Source: Bacteroidota bacterium (GTDB lineage: Bacteria; Bacteroidota; Bacteroidia; Bacteroidales; VadinHA17). Taken from it: a stretch of DNA of 15,078 nt. Location: assembly GCA_021816545.1 (NCBI GenBank), contig JAKAXP010000026.1:1-15078 (forward strand), given 5' to 3'. The notes beneath the pieces were generated by a model. That model was not told the origin of the DNA and searched no databases. It saw nothing but the letters and a program-made list of their open reading frames with translations. The position numbers and the translations under genes are program-made. The stretch's first letter is position 1; each line of letters starts with the position of its first letter. Positions 1-7,066 of the stretch are shown one piece after another.

Positions 1-1524
1 GCCCTCCTGGTACTCCTTCTTTTTGCCTTTCTTTTCATTGATTTCAGGGGTATCCTGGGCGACAAGGCCTTCGGCCCCATTCTTTACCTTCAGTTTGTAC
101 CCTCATTCCTGAAGTTTGTAATCGCCGGCGTGGCTGCCTCCACAGGATTCATCGTTATCCTGATACTTACACTTCTTACCGGCCGGACATACTGTTCCTT
201 TCTCTGCCCGCTGGGTATAATGCAGGATGGCATAAGTCGTATTGGCGGCCTTGTAAAGAGGCGCTTCCGCAGGTACGGTTACAAAAAGCCATACACAGCC
301 CTCCGCTGGTTCATTCTTGGAATTACAGCCGGCATAATGGCACTCGGAGGTGTTTATGTGCTTACAATTCTTGACCCGTACAGCACATTCGGGAGGCTGA
401 TGACCTACTTTGGCCAGCCGGTGGTGCTTGTAATAAATAATATGCTGGCAGCCCTGCTCGGCAAATTCGACATATATTCAATTTATCACGTCGACATAAA
501 GCCCTATGAGCTTGCGGCTTATATCGTCCCCTCTGCATTTCTGCTCCTTACCGGTATTCTTGCATTCAGGTACGGCAGGTTATACTGCAATACTGTCTGC
601 CCGGTTGGAACGCTTCTTGGTCTTCTGAGCAAGGTTTCGCTCTTCAGGATAAAGTTCGAGGAATCACAATGCACCCGTTGCGGAAGATGTGCCATGTCAT
701 GCAAGGCATCATGCATCGATTTTCTCAACAAAACAGTTGATCTCAGCAGGTGTGTCAACTGTTTCAACTGCATTGATTCCTGCAAGGAGAGCGGCCTCTC
801 ATACGGCCTCGTCACGCTGAAGAAAAAGTCCGGAGGTGATGCTGATACCGATAAGTCACGGCGCGGTTTCATTGCCGGTTCACTGGTTCTTCTCGCCGGA
901 GGCTCACAGTTGCTCAGGGGACAGGGTACAGTGCCCACACCCACAAAGGATTCGACAGTGAAGGAAGACAGGCTCTACCCGGTGTCACCTCCCGGATCAT
1001 CAGGGATATCGACTTTTACAAGCCGGTGCACTGCCTGCACACTGTGCGTCAATGCCTGCCCTACAAACGTTCTCCAGCCATCAGTCAGTGAATACGGGTT
1101 TGCCGGTATCATGCAGCCCAGGATGGACTTCCACAGCGGATTCTGTAATTACGAGTGCACGCGCTGCACCGATGTATGTCCCACCGGTGCCATCATGCCA
1201 CTGATGCTTGAGGCAAAGAAACTGACGCAGATAGGCAAGGCTGTATTTATCAAGGACAATTGTATTGTACATACTGAGAAGACCGCCTGCGGCGCATGCT
1301 CTGAACATTGCCCGACAAAGTCATGCCATATGGTCCCGTACGAGGGCAAATTGCTTATTCCTGAAGTTAAGGACGAAATATGCATCGGTTGCGGAGCATG
1401 TGAGCATGCATGCCCGACCAGGCCTTACAGGGCCATCTTCGTCGACGGCAATCCCATCCATGAGGCTGCCTCCAAACCTGAGACAGAGGAGCTGAAAGCC
1501 GTTCCCTCCGATTTCCCCTTCTGA
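1..1524 (+). CDS. Membrane-bound multi-[4Fe-4S] protein, NapH-NapG-like fusion (5' end missing)
   Basis: The frame is open from the first base, so the start lies upstream; 507 residues are visible. The first ~190 hold several hydrophobic segments and two CxxxCP motifs (C65/C69 and C196/C200), as in NapH/polyferredoxin membrane proteins. Two ferredoxin-type clusters follow (C224-C234 and C251-C261). An SRRGF twin-arginine motif with a hydrophobic stretch sits at 286-300. Four further Cys clusters come after it (from C343, C382, C421 and C461), the number expected for NapG. In the Nap system NapH and NapG pass electrons from quinol to a periplasmic reductase. The likely role is therefore quinone-linked electron transfer with the last four clusters outside the membrane; that topology is inferred. 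No catalytic molybdenum subunit is visible, so the electron acceptor is unknown. A GTG at 130 is in frame, but coding clearly begins earlier. Confidence 0.85.
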   Translation, partial: ALLVLLLFAFLFIDFRGILGDKAFGPILYLQFVPSFLKFVIAGVAASTGFIVILILTLLTGRTYCSFLCPLGIMQDGISRIGGLVKRRFRRYGYKKPYTALRWFILGITAGIMALGGVYVLTILDPYSTFGRLMTYFGQPVVLVINNMLAALLGKFDIYSIYHVDIKPYELAAYIVPSAFLLLTGILAFRYGRLYCNTVCPVGTLLGLLSKVSLFRIKFEESQCTRCGRCAMSCKASCIDFLNKTVDLSRCVNCFNCIDSCKESGLSYGLVTLKKKSGGDADTDKSRRGFIAGSLVLLAGGSQLLRGQGTVPTPTKDSTVKEDRLYPVSPPGSSGISTFTSRCTACTLCVNACPTNVLQPSVSEYGFAGIMQPRMDFHSGFCNYECTRCTDVCPTGAIMPLMLEAKKLTQIGKAVFIKDNCIVHTEKTACGACSEHCPTKSCHMVPYEGKLLIPEVKDEICIGCGACEHACPTRPYRAIFVDGNPIHEAASKPETEELKAVPSDFPF

Positions 1525-1558
1525 GACCCAAAACATGATTTTTATCGTGTGAGGCTGA

Positions 1559-1592
1559 GTTAAATAGATTTAACTTGCATGCTCTAATTTTA
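1559..1592 (+). promoter_or_regulatory. Candidate operator palindrome and promoter ahead of the epimerase-decarboxylase operon
   Basis: A perfect 7-2-7 palindrome, GTTAAAT-AG-ATTTAAC, occupies 1559-1574. It is followed at 1585-1592 by TAATTTTA, one base from the Bacteroidota -7 consensus TAnnTTTG. The start codon at 1616 would then have a leader of roughly 17 bases. The palindrome falls where the -33 element would lie, which would suit a repressor site. No clear TTTG -33 box is seen. The palindrome is certain; its function is inference. Confidence 0.35.
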
Positions 1593-1615
1593 TCTCATCC
1601 TTAAACGATTGTTTC

Positions 1616-2038
1616 ATGAAACCTACACATATTGAGCATATTGGGATTGCAGTCAATTCAATCGCCGAAGCACTTCCATTTTACGAGAAGGTGCTTGGCC
1701 TGAAATGCTACAACATCGAGGAAGTGGCTGACCAGAAGGTCAAAACTGCCTTTTTCATGATAGGACAGACCAAGATCGAACTGCTTGAGTCAACTGATCC
1801 GGAAGGACCGGTGGGCAAGTTCATAGAGAAGAGGGGAGAAGGGATCCACCATATTGCTTTTGCCGTTGACAACATTGAGGAAAGGCTTCGTGAAGCAGAG
1901 GCTGCAGGGGTCAGACTTATTGACACTGCCCCAAGGAAGGGAGCTGAGGGACTGAGCATTGCATTTATTCACCCTAAATCTACTTTCGGTGTACTTACCG
2001 AACTGTGCGAGGACAAAAACAGCGAAAACAAAAAATAA
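1616..2038 (+). CDS. mce: Methylmalonyl-CoA epimerase
   Basis: This enzyme interconverts (R)- and (S)-methylmalonyl-CoA, linking methylmalonyl-CoA mutase to the decarboxylase or carboxylase step of propionate metabolism. It has 140 residues, normal for the family, and belongs to the vicinal oxygen chelate (glyoxalase-like) fold. Visible family motifs are HIGIAV near the N-terminus (H8), GIHHIAFAVD (H79) and LTELCE (E129), which supply likely metal ligands. The H79-E129 spacing equals that of the characterised Propionibacterium enzyme as I recall it. It is the first gene of the operon, only 8 bases before the carboxyltransferase gene, which strongly supports this function over other glyoxalase-family members. 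No Shine-Dalgarno sequence precedes the ATG, as usual in Bacteroidota. The mutase genes are not in the window. Confidence 0.93.
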   Translation: MKPTHIEHIGIAVNSIAEALPFYEKVLGLKCYNIEEVADQKVKTAFFMIGQTKIELLESTDPEGPVGKFIEKRGEGIHHIAFAVDNIEERLREAEAAGVRLIDTAPRKGAEGLSIAFIHPKSTFGVLTELCEDKNSENKK

Positions 2039-2046
2039 CAGGTTCA

Positions 2047-3606
2047 ATGAACAGTCAGGAAAGAATAAAACAGCTCCTTGATTTCAGGGAGAAGGCCCGC
2101 AAGGGCGGCGGTGATAAAAGGATAGAGGACCAGCACTCAAAGGGTAAGCTCACGGCCAGGGAACGTATTACAATGCTTCTTGACGAAGGAAGCTTCGAGG
2201 AATATGACATGTTTGTTACACACAGGACCGAGGATTTCGGGCTGGCTGACAAGAAATTCCTCTCTGACGGAGTAATCACCGGCCACGGAACAATCGACGG
2301 CAGGGTTGTATACGTCTTTGCACAGGATTTCACAGTCTTTGGCGGTTCCCTGTCAGAGACCTTTGCCCAGAAGATCTGCAAGATCATGGATCAGGCAATG
2401 AAGGCAGGCGCCCCGGTCATCGGAATCAATGACTCAGGCGGTGCACGAATCCAGGAGGGGGTGAGAAGCCTTGCAGGATATGCTGAAATTTTCGAGCGCA
2501 ACATCCTGGCCTCAGGTGTGATCCCGCAGATTTCTGCCATCTTCGGTCCATGTGCCGGCGGCGCTGTCTATTCGCCAGCACTTACTGACTACATTATAAT
2601 GAGCCGCAAGAGCAGCTACATGTTCGTTACCGGCCCGAAGGTCGCAAAGGCAGTCACCGGTGAGGATATCACAATAGACGATCTCGGCGGTGCGGGGGTT
2701 CACACAACCAAATCGGGTGTTGCCCACTTTGCAGTTGATGAAGAGAAGGAAGGGCTTGATCTTATCAGGAAACTGCTGGGATTCATGCCCCAGAACAACC
2801 TTGAGGAGCCTCCGCAGCTTGAATGCGATGACCCGATCGACAGGCTTGAGGACGAGCTTAATGACCTCATCCCCGAGAGCCCCAACCAGCCATATGATGT
2901 CAAGGATGTAATTGTCAGGGTGGTAGACCATCATGATTTCCTCGAGGTTCATGAAGCCTATGCAAAAAACATAGTTGTCGGGTATGCCCGTTTTGACGGC
3001 ATGCCTGTCGGCATAGTTGCTAACCAGCCTGCATATCTTGCCGGCGTCCTTGATATCGAAGCATCGCGCAAGGCCGCACGTTTCATCCGCTTCTGTGATG
3101 CATTCAATATCCCGATAGTCACCTTCGTCGACGTTCCCGGGTTCCTTCCAGGTTCAACACAGGAGTATGGCGGAATCATTATCCACGGAGCAAAGCTGAT
3201 GTACGCCTACGGCGAAGCCAGCGTGCCAAAGGTTACGGTCACCCTTCGCAAATCATACGGCGGTGCACACTGTGTTATGTCATCTAAGCAGCTCAGGGGC
3301 GATATAAACTATGCCTGGCCAACAGCCGAAATTGCGGTTATGGGTCCGCAGGGTGCAATAGAGGTGCTTGAGGGTAAAGCCATAAGCGAAATTGCTGATG
3401 CCGCTGAACGGAAGGAGTACGTTGCCAGGAAGGAGAAAGAGTACAGGGATAAGTTTGCAAATCCCTATGAAGCGGCCCGCTACGGGTACCTTGACGATGT
3501 GATTGAACCCAGGAACACCAGGTTCAGGGTTATCAGGGCACTGAGAACCCTCGCAACCAAAAAGGACCCGGGCCCGATGAAGAAACACGGTAATATTCCA
3601 CTCTGA
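2047..3606 (+). CDS. mmdA: Methylmalonyl-CoA decarboxylase carboxyltransferase (alpha) subunit
   Basis: This cytoplasmic subunit moves the carboxyl group from methylmalonyl-CoA to biotin on the carrier protein, yielding propionyl-CoA. It has 519 residues, full length for the MmdA/PccB carboxyltransferase family. Two crotonase-like halves are visible: the first with GGARIQEG (131-138) and CAGGAVYSPALTD (169-181), the second with VDVPGFLPG (361-369), SYGGAHCV (403-410) and MGPQGAIEVL (432-441). The glycine-rich motifs form the oxyanion holes in this family. The ATG at 2047 is chosen because family alignment begins at MNSQERI; an in-frame GTG at 2005 lies inside the epimerase gene. The same fold serves propionyl-CoA carboxylase. 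The neighbouring OadG- and OadB-like genes and the lack of a biotin carboxylase favour the decarboxylase. The gene ends with tandem stops TGA TAA. Confidence 0.93.
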   Translation: MNSQERIKQLLDFREKARKGGGDKRIEDQHSKGKLTARERITMLLDEGSFEEYDMFVTHRTEDFGLADKKFLSDGVITGHGTIDGRVVYVFAQDFTVFGGSLSETFAQKICKIMDQAMKAGAPVIGINDSGGARIQEGVRSLAGYAEIFERNILASGVIPQISAIFGPCAGGAVYSPALTDYIIMSRKSSYMFVTGPKVAKAVTGEDITIDDLGGAGVHTTKSGVAHFAVDEEKEGLDLIRKLLGFMPQNNLEEPPQLECDDPIDRLEDELNDLIPESPNQPYDVKDVIVRVVDHHDFLEVHEAYAKNIVVGYARFDGMPVGIVANQPAYLAGVLDIEASRKAARFIRFCDAFNIPIVTFVDVPGFLPGSTQEYGGIIIHGAKLMYAYGEASVPKVTVTLRKSYGGAHCVMSSKQLRGDINYAWPTAEIAVMGPQGAIEVLEGKAISEIADAAERKEYVARKEKEYRDKFANPYEAARYGYLDDVIEPRNTRFRVIRALRTLATKKDPGPMKKHGNIPL

Positions 3607-3609
3607 TAA

Positions 3610-3984
3610 ATGATGATCATGAACTGGATTTATCTTACTGAGGCTGCTACAGTCCTCGATTCGCTTACCTGGACCATTGTGGCTGTGGGTATCGGCATAG
3701 TTTTCCTTTCCCTGCTTATTGTTTACTGGTTCTTCAGGTATGTACTTACCTTCATCCTGAACTTCAGGTTCCGCAGTTTCGCCCGTAAAAGAGGTATAGA
3801 CCCTGCCGAAGCGCTGACAACCAAGACAATACAGTCAGGAGAAGTCAACGCTGCAATTGCAATGGCCCTTTACCAGTATTTCAATGAACTTCATGATGTT
3901 GAGAGCGGTGTGATGACCATTAAAAGGGTTTCAAGGCATTATTCGCCATGGAGCTCCAAATTGTACAACATGAAAAACCTATAG
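3610..3984 (+). CDS. OadG-family small membrane subunit (MmdD-type, delta) of the decarboxylase pump
   Basis: This is the small single-pass subunit that ties the soluble carboxyltransferase to the membrane beta subunit in Na+-translocating decarboxylases. It has 124 residues from the first ATG. One hydrophobic segment spans about residues 18-45 (starting at TWTIVAVGIGIVF), followed by a basic stretch and a soluble tail ending in SPWSSKLYNM, a C-terminal pattern I recognise from Bacteroidota OadG-like proteins. ATGs at 3610, 3613 and 3619 are all possible starts, so the N-terminus is uncertain by up to three residues. It begins 3 bases after the carboxyltransferase stop, indicating tight translational linkage. 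Sequence identity in this family is low, so the assignment rests partly on position between the alpha and biotin carrier genes. Confidence 0.82.
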   Translation: MMIMNWIYLTEAATVLDSLTWTIVAVGIGIVFLSLLIVYWFFRYVLTFILNFRFRSFARKRGIDPAEALTTKTIQSGEVNAAIAMALYQYFNELHDVESGVMTIKRVSRHYSPWSSKLYNMKNL

Positions 3985-4005
3985 GATCAGCATAATCGGA
4001 TAGTG

Positions 4006-4434
4006 ATGAAAAATTACAAGTTCAGGATAAACGGCAACCAGTATGAGGTTGATGTACTCGAAGTCGAAGGCAATATGGCGAAGATCGAGGTGAACGGAAC
4101 AGTATATGATGTTGAGATGCAGCGCGAAATCCCGAAGGTCAGGAGTGTTGCAGCTCCTGCCCCTGCACCCCCGAAACAGGTTAAGGATTCCCGTCCTGAA
4201 CCTGAAAAGGTATCCGGCAAGGCATCAGAGGTAAGGGCCCCGCTGCCAGGAGTCATAATCCAGGTCCTTGTCAGACCGGGTGATGAGGTGAAACCGGGCC
4301 AGACAGTCTGTACACTGGAGACCATGAAGATGGAGAATGCAATAAAGGCCGAAAACGGAGGTAAGGTTTCTGCCCTCAATATCAATGCCGGTCAGTCAGT
4401 TCTTCAGGATGAGGTTCTAATGGTAATCGGATAG
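4006..4434 (+). CDS. mmdC: Biotin carboxyl carrier subunit (gamma) of methylmalonyl-CoA decarboxylase
   Basis: This protein carries the biotin that shuttles CO2 from the carboxyltransferase to the membrane subunit. It has 142 residues. An N-terminal domain of about 45 residues contains two beta-hairpin-like stretches. A flexible Ala/Pro-rich linker follows at about 48-68, and then a complete biotinyl domain. The biotinylation motif ETMKMEN is intact, with the modified lysine at K108. The domain order and linker match MmdC/OadA-C-terminal carriers. The ATG at 4006 is preferred over the GTG one codon earlier. It starts 21 bases after the OadG-like gene, and its stop is 2 bases before the beta-subunit start. 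A biotin protein ligase is needed and is not in the window. Confidence 0.93.
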   Translation: MKNYKFRINGNQYEVDVLEVEGNMAKIEVNGTVYDVEMQREIPKVRSVAAPAPAPPKQVKDSRPEPEKVSGKASEVRAPLPGVIIQVLVRPGDEVKPGQTVCTLETMKMENAIKAENGGKVSALNINAGQSVLQDEVLMVIG

Positions 4435-4436
4435 CG

Positions 4437-5789
4437 ATGGCAAAGAGAAAAGCGTGGACGATGCTGGCACTGCTGGTGATAACATCGCTGGCATGGATGG
4501 CATTCGTCAAGCCTGAACAGGACAGGCAGCAAGCCCTGGCTGACTCAGGTACGGTCAGTACAGCTCAGGTTGTTAACTACCAGCCCCAGGACTCACAGGA
4601 ATCAGCGTTTACCGGCGGGATTAAACAGTTCTGGGATTACACCGGTTTCCGGAATGCAACCTCAGGCCACCTCATAATGATGCTTGTGGGTCTTTTCTTC
4701 ATCTTCCTGGCTATCAGGTATGAATATGAGCCACTGTTACTTGTTCCAATCGGTACAGGGATACTAATAGGCAACATTCCTTTCTTTACTGACGGGGGAA
4801 TGAATCTGCAGGTGGGGATCTATCAGCAGGGCAGTGTTCTCAACTACTTATATTTCGGGGTGATGAAGGGTGTCTATCCGCCACTGATATTCCTTGGTAT
4901 CGGCGCCATGACAGATTTTTCTTCGCTCATTTCGAATCCCAGGCTGCTTATGCTTGGGGCTGCAGCCCAGCTCGGGATATTCACAACATTCATCGGGGCT
5001 CTTCTGCTTGGATTCAACAGGCCGGAATCAGCAGCAATAGGAATTATCGGGGGAGCTGACGGTCCTACTGCCATCTTCCTCTCTTCAAGACTTGCCAACG
5101 GTATAAATGTGCTGTCTGACGGTACCACAGTAAAGAATCTTATCGGCCCCATTGCAATTGCGGCCTATTCTTACATGGCCCTCGTTCCGGTGATTCAGCC
5201 TCCGATAATGAGGCTGCTCACAACGAAAAAGGAGAGGCTCATCCGCATGAAGCCACCCCGCGCTGTCACCAAGACCGAAAAGATATTATTTCCCATATTC
5301 GGGCTGCTGCTGACTTGCTTTATTTCACCCAGCGCCCTGCCACTGCTCGGGATGCTTTTCTTCGGCAACATCCTGAAGGAGTCAGGAGTTACGAAGCGAC
5401 TTGCTGAAACGGCGCGCACTTCACTGATTGACATTGTTACCATCCTGATAGGGCTTACGGTGGGAGCCTCGACACAGGCTGACGTATTCCTTACCAAGGA
5501 ATCTGTGATGATATTCGGTCTTGGGGCTGCCGCATTTGCTATGGCCACTTTCGGAGGCGTACTCTTTGCAAAACTGATGAATATCTTTCTCCCGGACGAT
5601 AATAAGATCAACCCTCTCATTGGCAACGCAGGTGTTTCTGCCGTACCTGACAGTGCGCGGGTCTCCGAAATGGAAGGGCTGAGGGCTGACAAGACCAATC
5701 ACCTCCTCATGCATGCAATGGGGCCCAATGTGGCTGGCGTTATCGGTTCAGCCATAGCAGCAGGGATACTGCTTAGCTATCTCGGATAA
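4437..5789 (+). CDS. mmdB: Na+-translocating decarboxylase beta subunit (OadB/MmdB family)
   Basis: This integral membrane subunit decarboxylates carboxybiotin and uses the energy to export Na+. It has 450 residues with many hydrophobic helices. Hallmarks are GGADGPTAIF (D208), AAYSYMAL (Y246), and NPLIGNAGVSAVPDSAR with N392, G396, S401 and R408. By motif these match residues shown to matter in Klebsiella OadB (Asp203, Tyr229, Asn373, Gly377, Ser382, Arg389, from memory). All are retained, so the pump looks functional. An unusual feature is an N-terminal extension: a hydrophobic helix at about 8-24, then a polar Gln/Ser/Asp-rich stretch to about 60 before the conserved core. The subunit fits oxaloacetate decarboxylase equally well; the specificity call comes from the MmdA-type carboxyltransferase next to it. 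Confidence 0.92.
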   Translation: MAKRKAWTMLALLVITSLAWMAFVKPEQDRQQALADSGTVSTAQVVNYQPQDSQESAFTGGIKQFWDYTGFRNATSGHLIMMLVGLFFIFLAIRYEYEPLLLVPIGTGILIGNIPFFTDGGMNLQVGIYQQGSVLNYLYFGVMKGVYPPLIFLGIGAMTDFSSLISNPRLLMLGAAAQLGIFTTFIGALLLGFNRPESAAIGIIGGADGPTAIFLSSRLANGINVLSDGTTVKNLIGPIAIAAYSYMALVPVIQPPIMRLLTTKKERLIRMKPPRAVTKTEKILFPIFGLLLTCFISPSALPLLGMLFFGNILKESGVTKRLAETARTSLIDIVTILIGLTVGASTQADVFLTKESVMIFGLGAAAFAMATFGGVLFAKLMNIFLPDDNKINPLIGNAGVSAVPDSARVSEMEGLRADKTNHLLMHAMGPNVAGVIGSAIAAGILLSYLG

Positions 5790-5795
5790 TATTCT

Positions 5796-5803
5796 TAAGT
5801 TTG
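5796..5803 (+). promoter_or_regulatory. Candidate internal promoter -7 box upstream of citrate lyase
   Basis: TAAGTTTG exactly fits the Bacteroidota -7 consensus TAnnTTTG. It lies in the 42-base gap between the beta subunit and citDE genes, the widest gap inside the operon. A transcript starting about 7 bases downstream would have a leader near 20 bases. No clear -33 TTTG is visible at the expected distance, so this may only be a weak internal promoter or a chance match. Confidence 0.3.
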
Positions 5804-5831
5804 TTCTATACATCATTCCAGCGCGTAGACG

Positions 5832-7046
5832 ATGAAACAGGCTATTACCGGCAATGCCGGACCCAAGGTCAGGTCTGACATTGAAGTGACGCTTGAACTG
5901 ACTGAATCAGGCGGTATTGAGCTGAACATCAAATCAAAGGTGAAAACTATGTACGGCAGGGCTATTGAAGAGCAGTGCCGGTACCTGCTTGATTACTTCG
6001 GCATCACAAACGGAAAGCTTTCGGTGAACGATTCCGGGGCACTGCCGTTTGTAATCTCAGCGAGGATTGAGGCTGCAGTGAAAACCCTGACGGGAACCAC
6101 GAAGAGCTACATACCCGAAATGTTACCTGAGAACATGTACAGCTCATCGCGGGACAGGTACCGGTTTTCCAGGCTTTATCTCCCCGGCAACAGCCCCGGG
6201 ATGTTCCTCAATGCCGGCCTGCACTCACCTGACGGTATCATACTTGACCTGGAAGACTCTGTTGCCCCGGACCGCAAGGATGAAGCCCGTATACTGGTAA
6301 GGAACGGTCTGCGTGCCGTGAACTTTTACGGTGCTGAGAGGATGATCCGTATCAACCAGGGAGAACGCGGACTGGAAGACCTCGAGGTACTGATACCTCA
6401 TAATGTACAGCTGGTACTGATCCCAAAATGCGAGAACGGTGAAACTGTCCGCACGGTTGACAATAAGATAAAGCAAATAAAGACCGGTCTGGGGCAGACG
6501 GAAACGGTATTCCTCATGCCCATTATTGAAAGCGCCGCAGGTGTTGAGCATGCCACTGAGATTGCCACAGCTTCTGATTCGGTGGTTGCCCTGGCGATAG
6601 GGTTGGAGGACTACACAGCCGACCTTGGCGTGCAGCGCACCAAGGAGGGGAAAGAATCGCTTTATGCCCGTAACCGCCTGGTGGTTGCCTGCAAGGCAGC
6701 AGGCATCCAGCCTATTGACTCCGTCTTCTCGGATGTTGGTGACATGGAAGGGCTGCTGCAGAATGTCCTCTCCTCAAAGGCAATGGGATTCGAAGGAATG
6801 GGATGCATTCACCCGCGCCAGATAGCAGTTATCAGGGAGGGTTTCTCCCCCTCACCGGAGGAAACAGAGAAAGCAAAGAAGATAGTTGTTGCTTACCGCG
6901 ATGCGCTTGAAAAGGGCCTGGGGGTGGTCGCTCTCGGAACCAAGATGATAGATCCGCCGGTTGTGGCAAGGGCAGAAAAGACAATAACCCTTGCCGTAAG
7001 GCTGGGTCTGCTGCCTGAAAACTGGATGGAAGAGGATAAAAGCTAA
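5832..7046 (+). CDS. citDE: Citrate lyase acyl carrier protein fused to beta subunit (CitD-CitE)
   Basis: One 404-residue chain carries two citrate lyase subunits normally encoded separately. Residues 1 to about 95 resemble CitD: S15 lies where CitD carries its phosphoribosyl-dephospho-CoA group, and NDSGALPFVISARIEAAVK (66-84) matches the CitD NVDDKGAL...ARLEA region. Residues about 108-404 are CitE, the citryl-ACP lyase: RFSRLYLPGNSPGM (111-124), LDLEDSVAPDRKDEAR (138-153) with acidic E141/D142, RIN with R173, PIIESAAG (E233), GLEDYTADLGV (257-267) and GCIHPRQI (324-331). CitE cleaves citryl-thioester to oxaloacetate and acetyl-ACP. No frameshift or internal stop separates the halves, so the fusion is encoded, not an artefact of truncation. 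The partner CitF follows after 20 bases. Generic CitE-like lyases also exist, but the CitD half and CitF settle the call. Confidence 0.9.
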   Translation: MKQAITGNAGPKVRSDIEVTLELTESGGIELNIKSKVKTMYGRAIEEQCRYLLDYFGITNGKLSVNDSGALPFVISARIEAAVKTLTGTTKSYIPEMLPENMYSSSRDRYRFSRLYLPGNSPGMFLNAGLHSPDGIILDLEDSVAPDRKDEARILVRNGLRAVNFYGAERMIRINQGERGLEDLEVLIPHNVQLVLIPKCENGETVRTVDNKIKQIKTGLGQTETVFLMPIIESAAGVEHATEIATASDSVVALAIGLEDYTADLGVQRTKEGKESLYARNRLVVACKAAGIQPIDSVFSDVGDMEGLLQNVLSSKAMGFEGMGCIHPRQIAVIREGFSPSPEETEKAKKIVVAYRDALEKGLGVVALGTKMIDPPVVARAEKTITLAVRLGLLPENWMEEDKS

Positions 7047-7066
7047 ATCTTAACGGATACCCGGTC

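Noticed and set aside
1525..1615. Terminator between the iron-sulfur gene and the epimerase gene
   Set aside because: No convincing GC-rich stem with a T-tract is visible; only the AT-rich palindrome was kept, as an operator candidate.
2005..2046. Upstream GTG start for the carboxyltransferase gene (14 more residues)
   Set aside because: It lies inside the epimerase gene, adds a lysine/glutamine-rich leader with no family match, and an ATG at 2047 fits the family start.
5195..5698. Minus-strand open frame of 167 codons opposite the beta subunit
   Set aside because: Antisense shadow of a well-conserved membrane protein; Ser/Ile-rich composition reflects the complementary strand.
2047..5789. 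ATP-dependent propionyl-CoA carboxylase or oxaloacetate decarboxylase
   Set aside because: No biotin carboxylase domain is present, and the carboxyltransferase is MmdA/PccB-like rather than the OadA type that acts on oxaloacetate. Membrane pump subunits are present.
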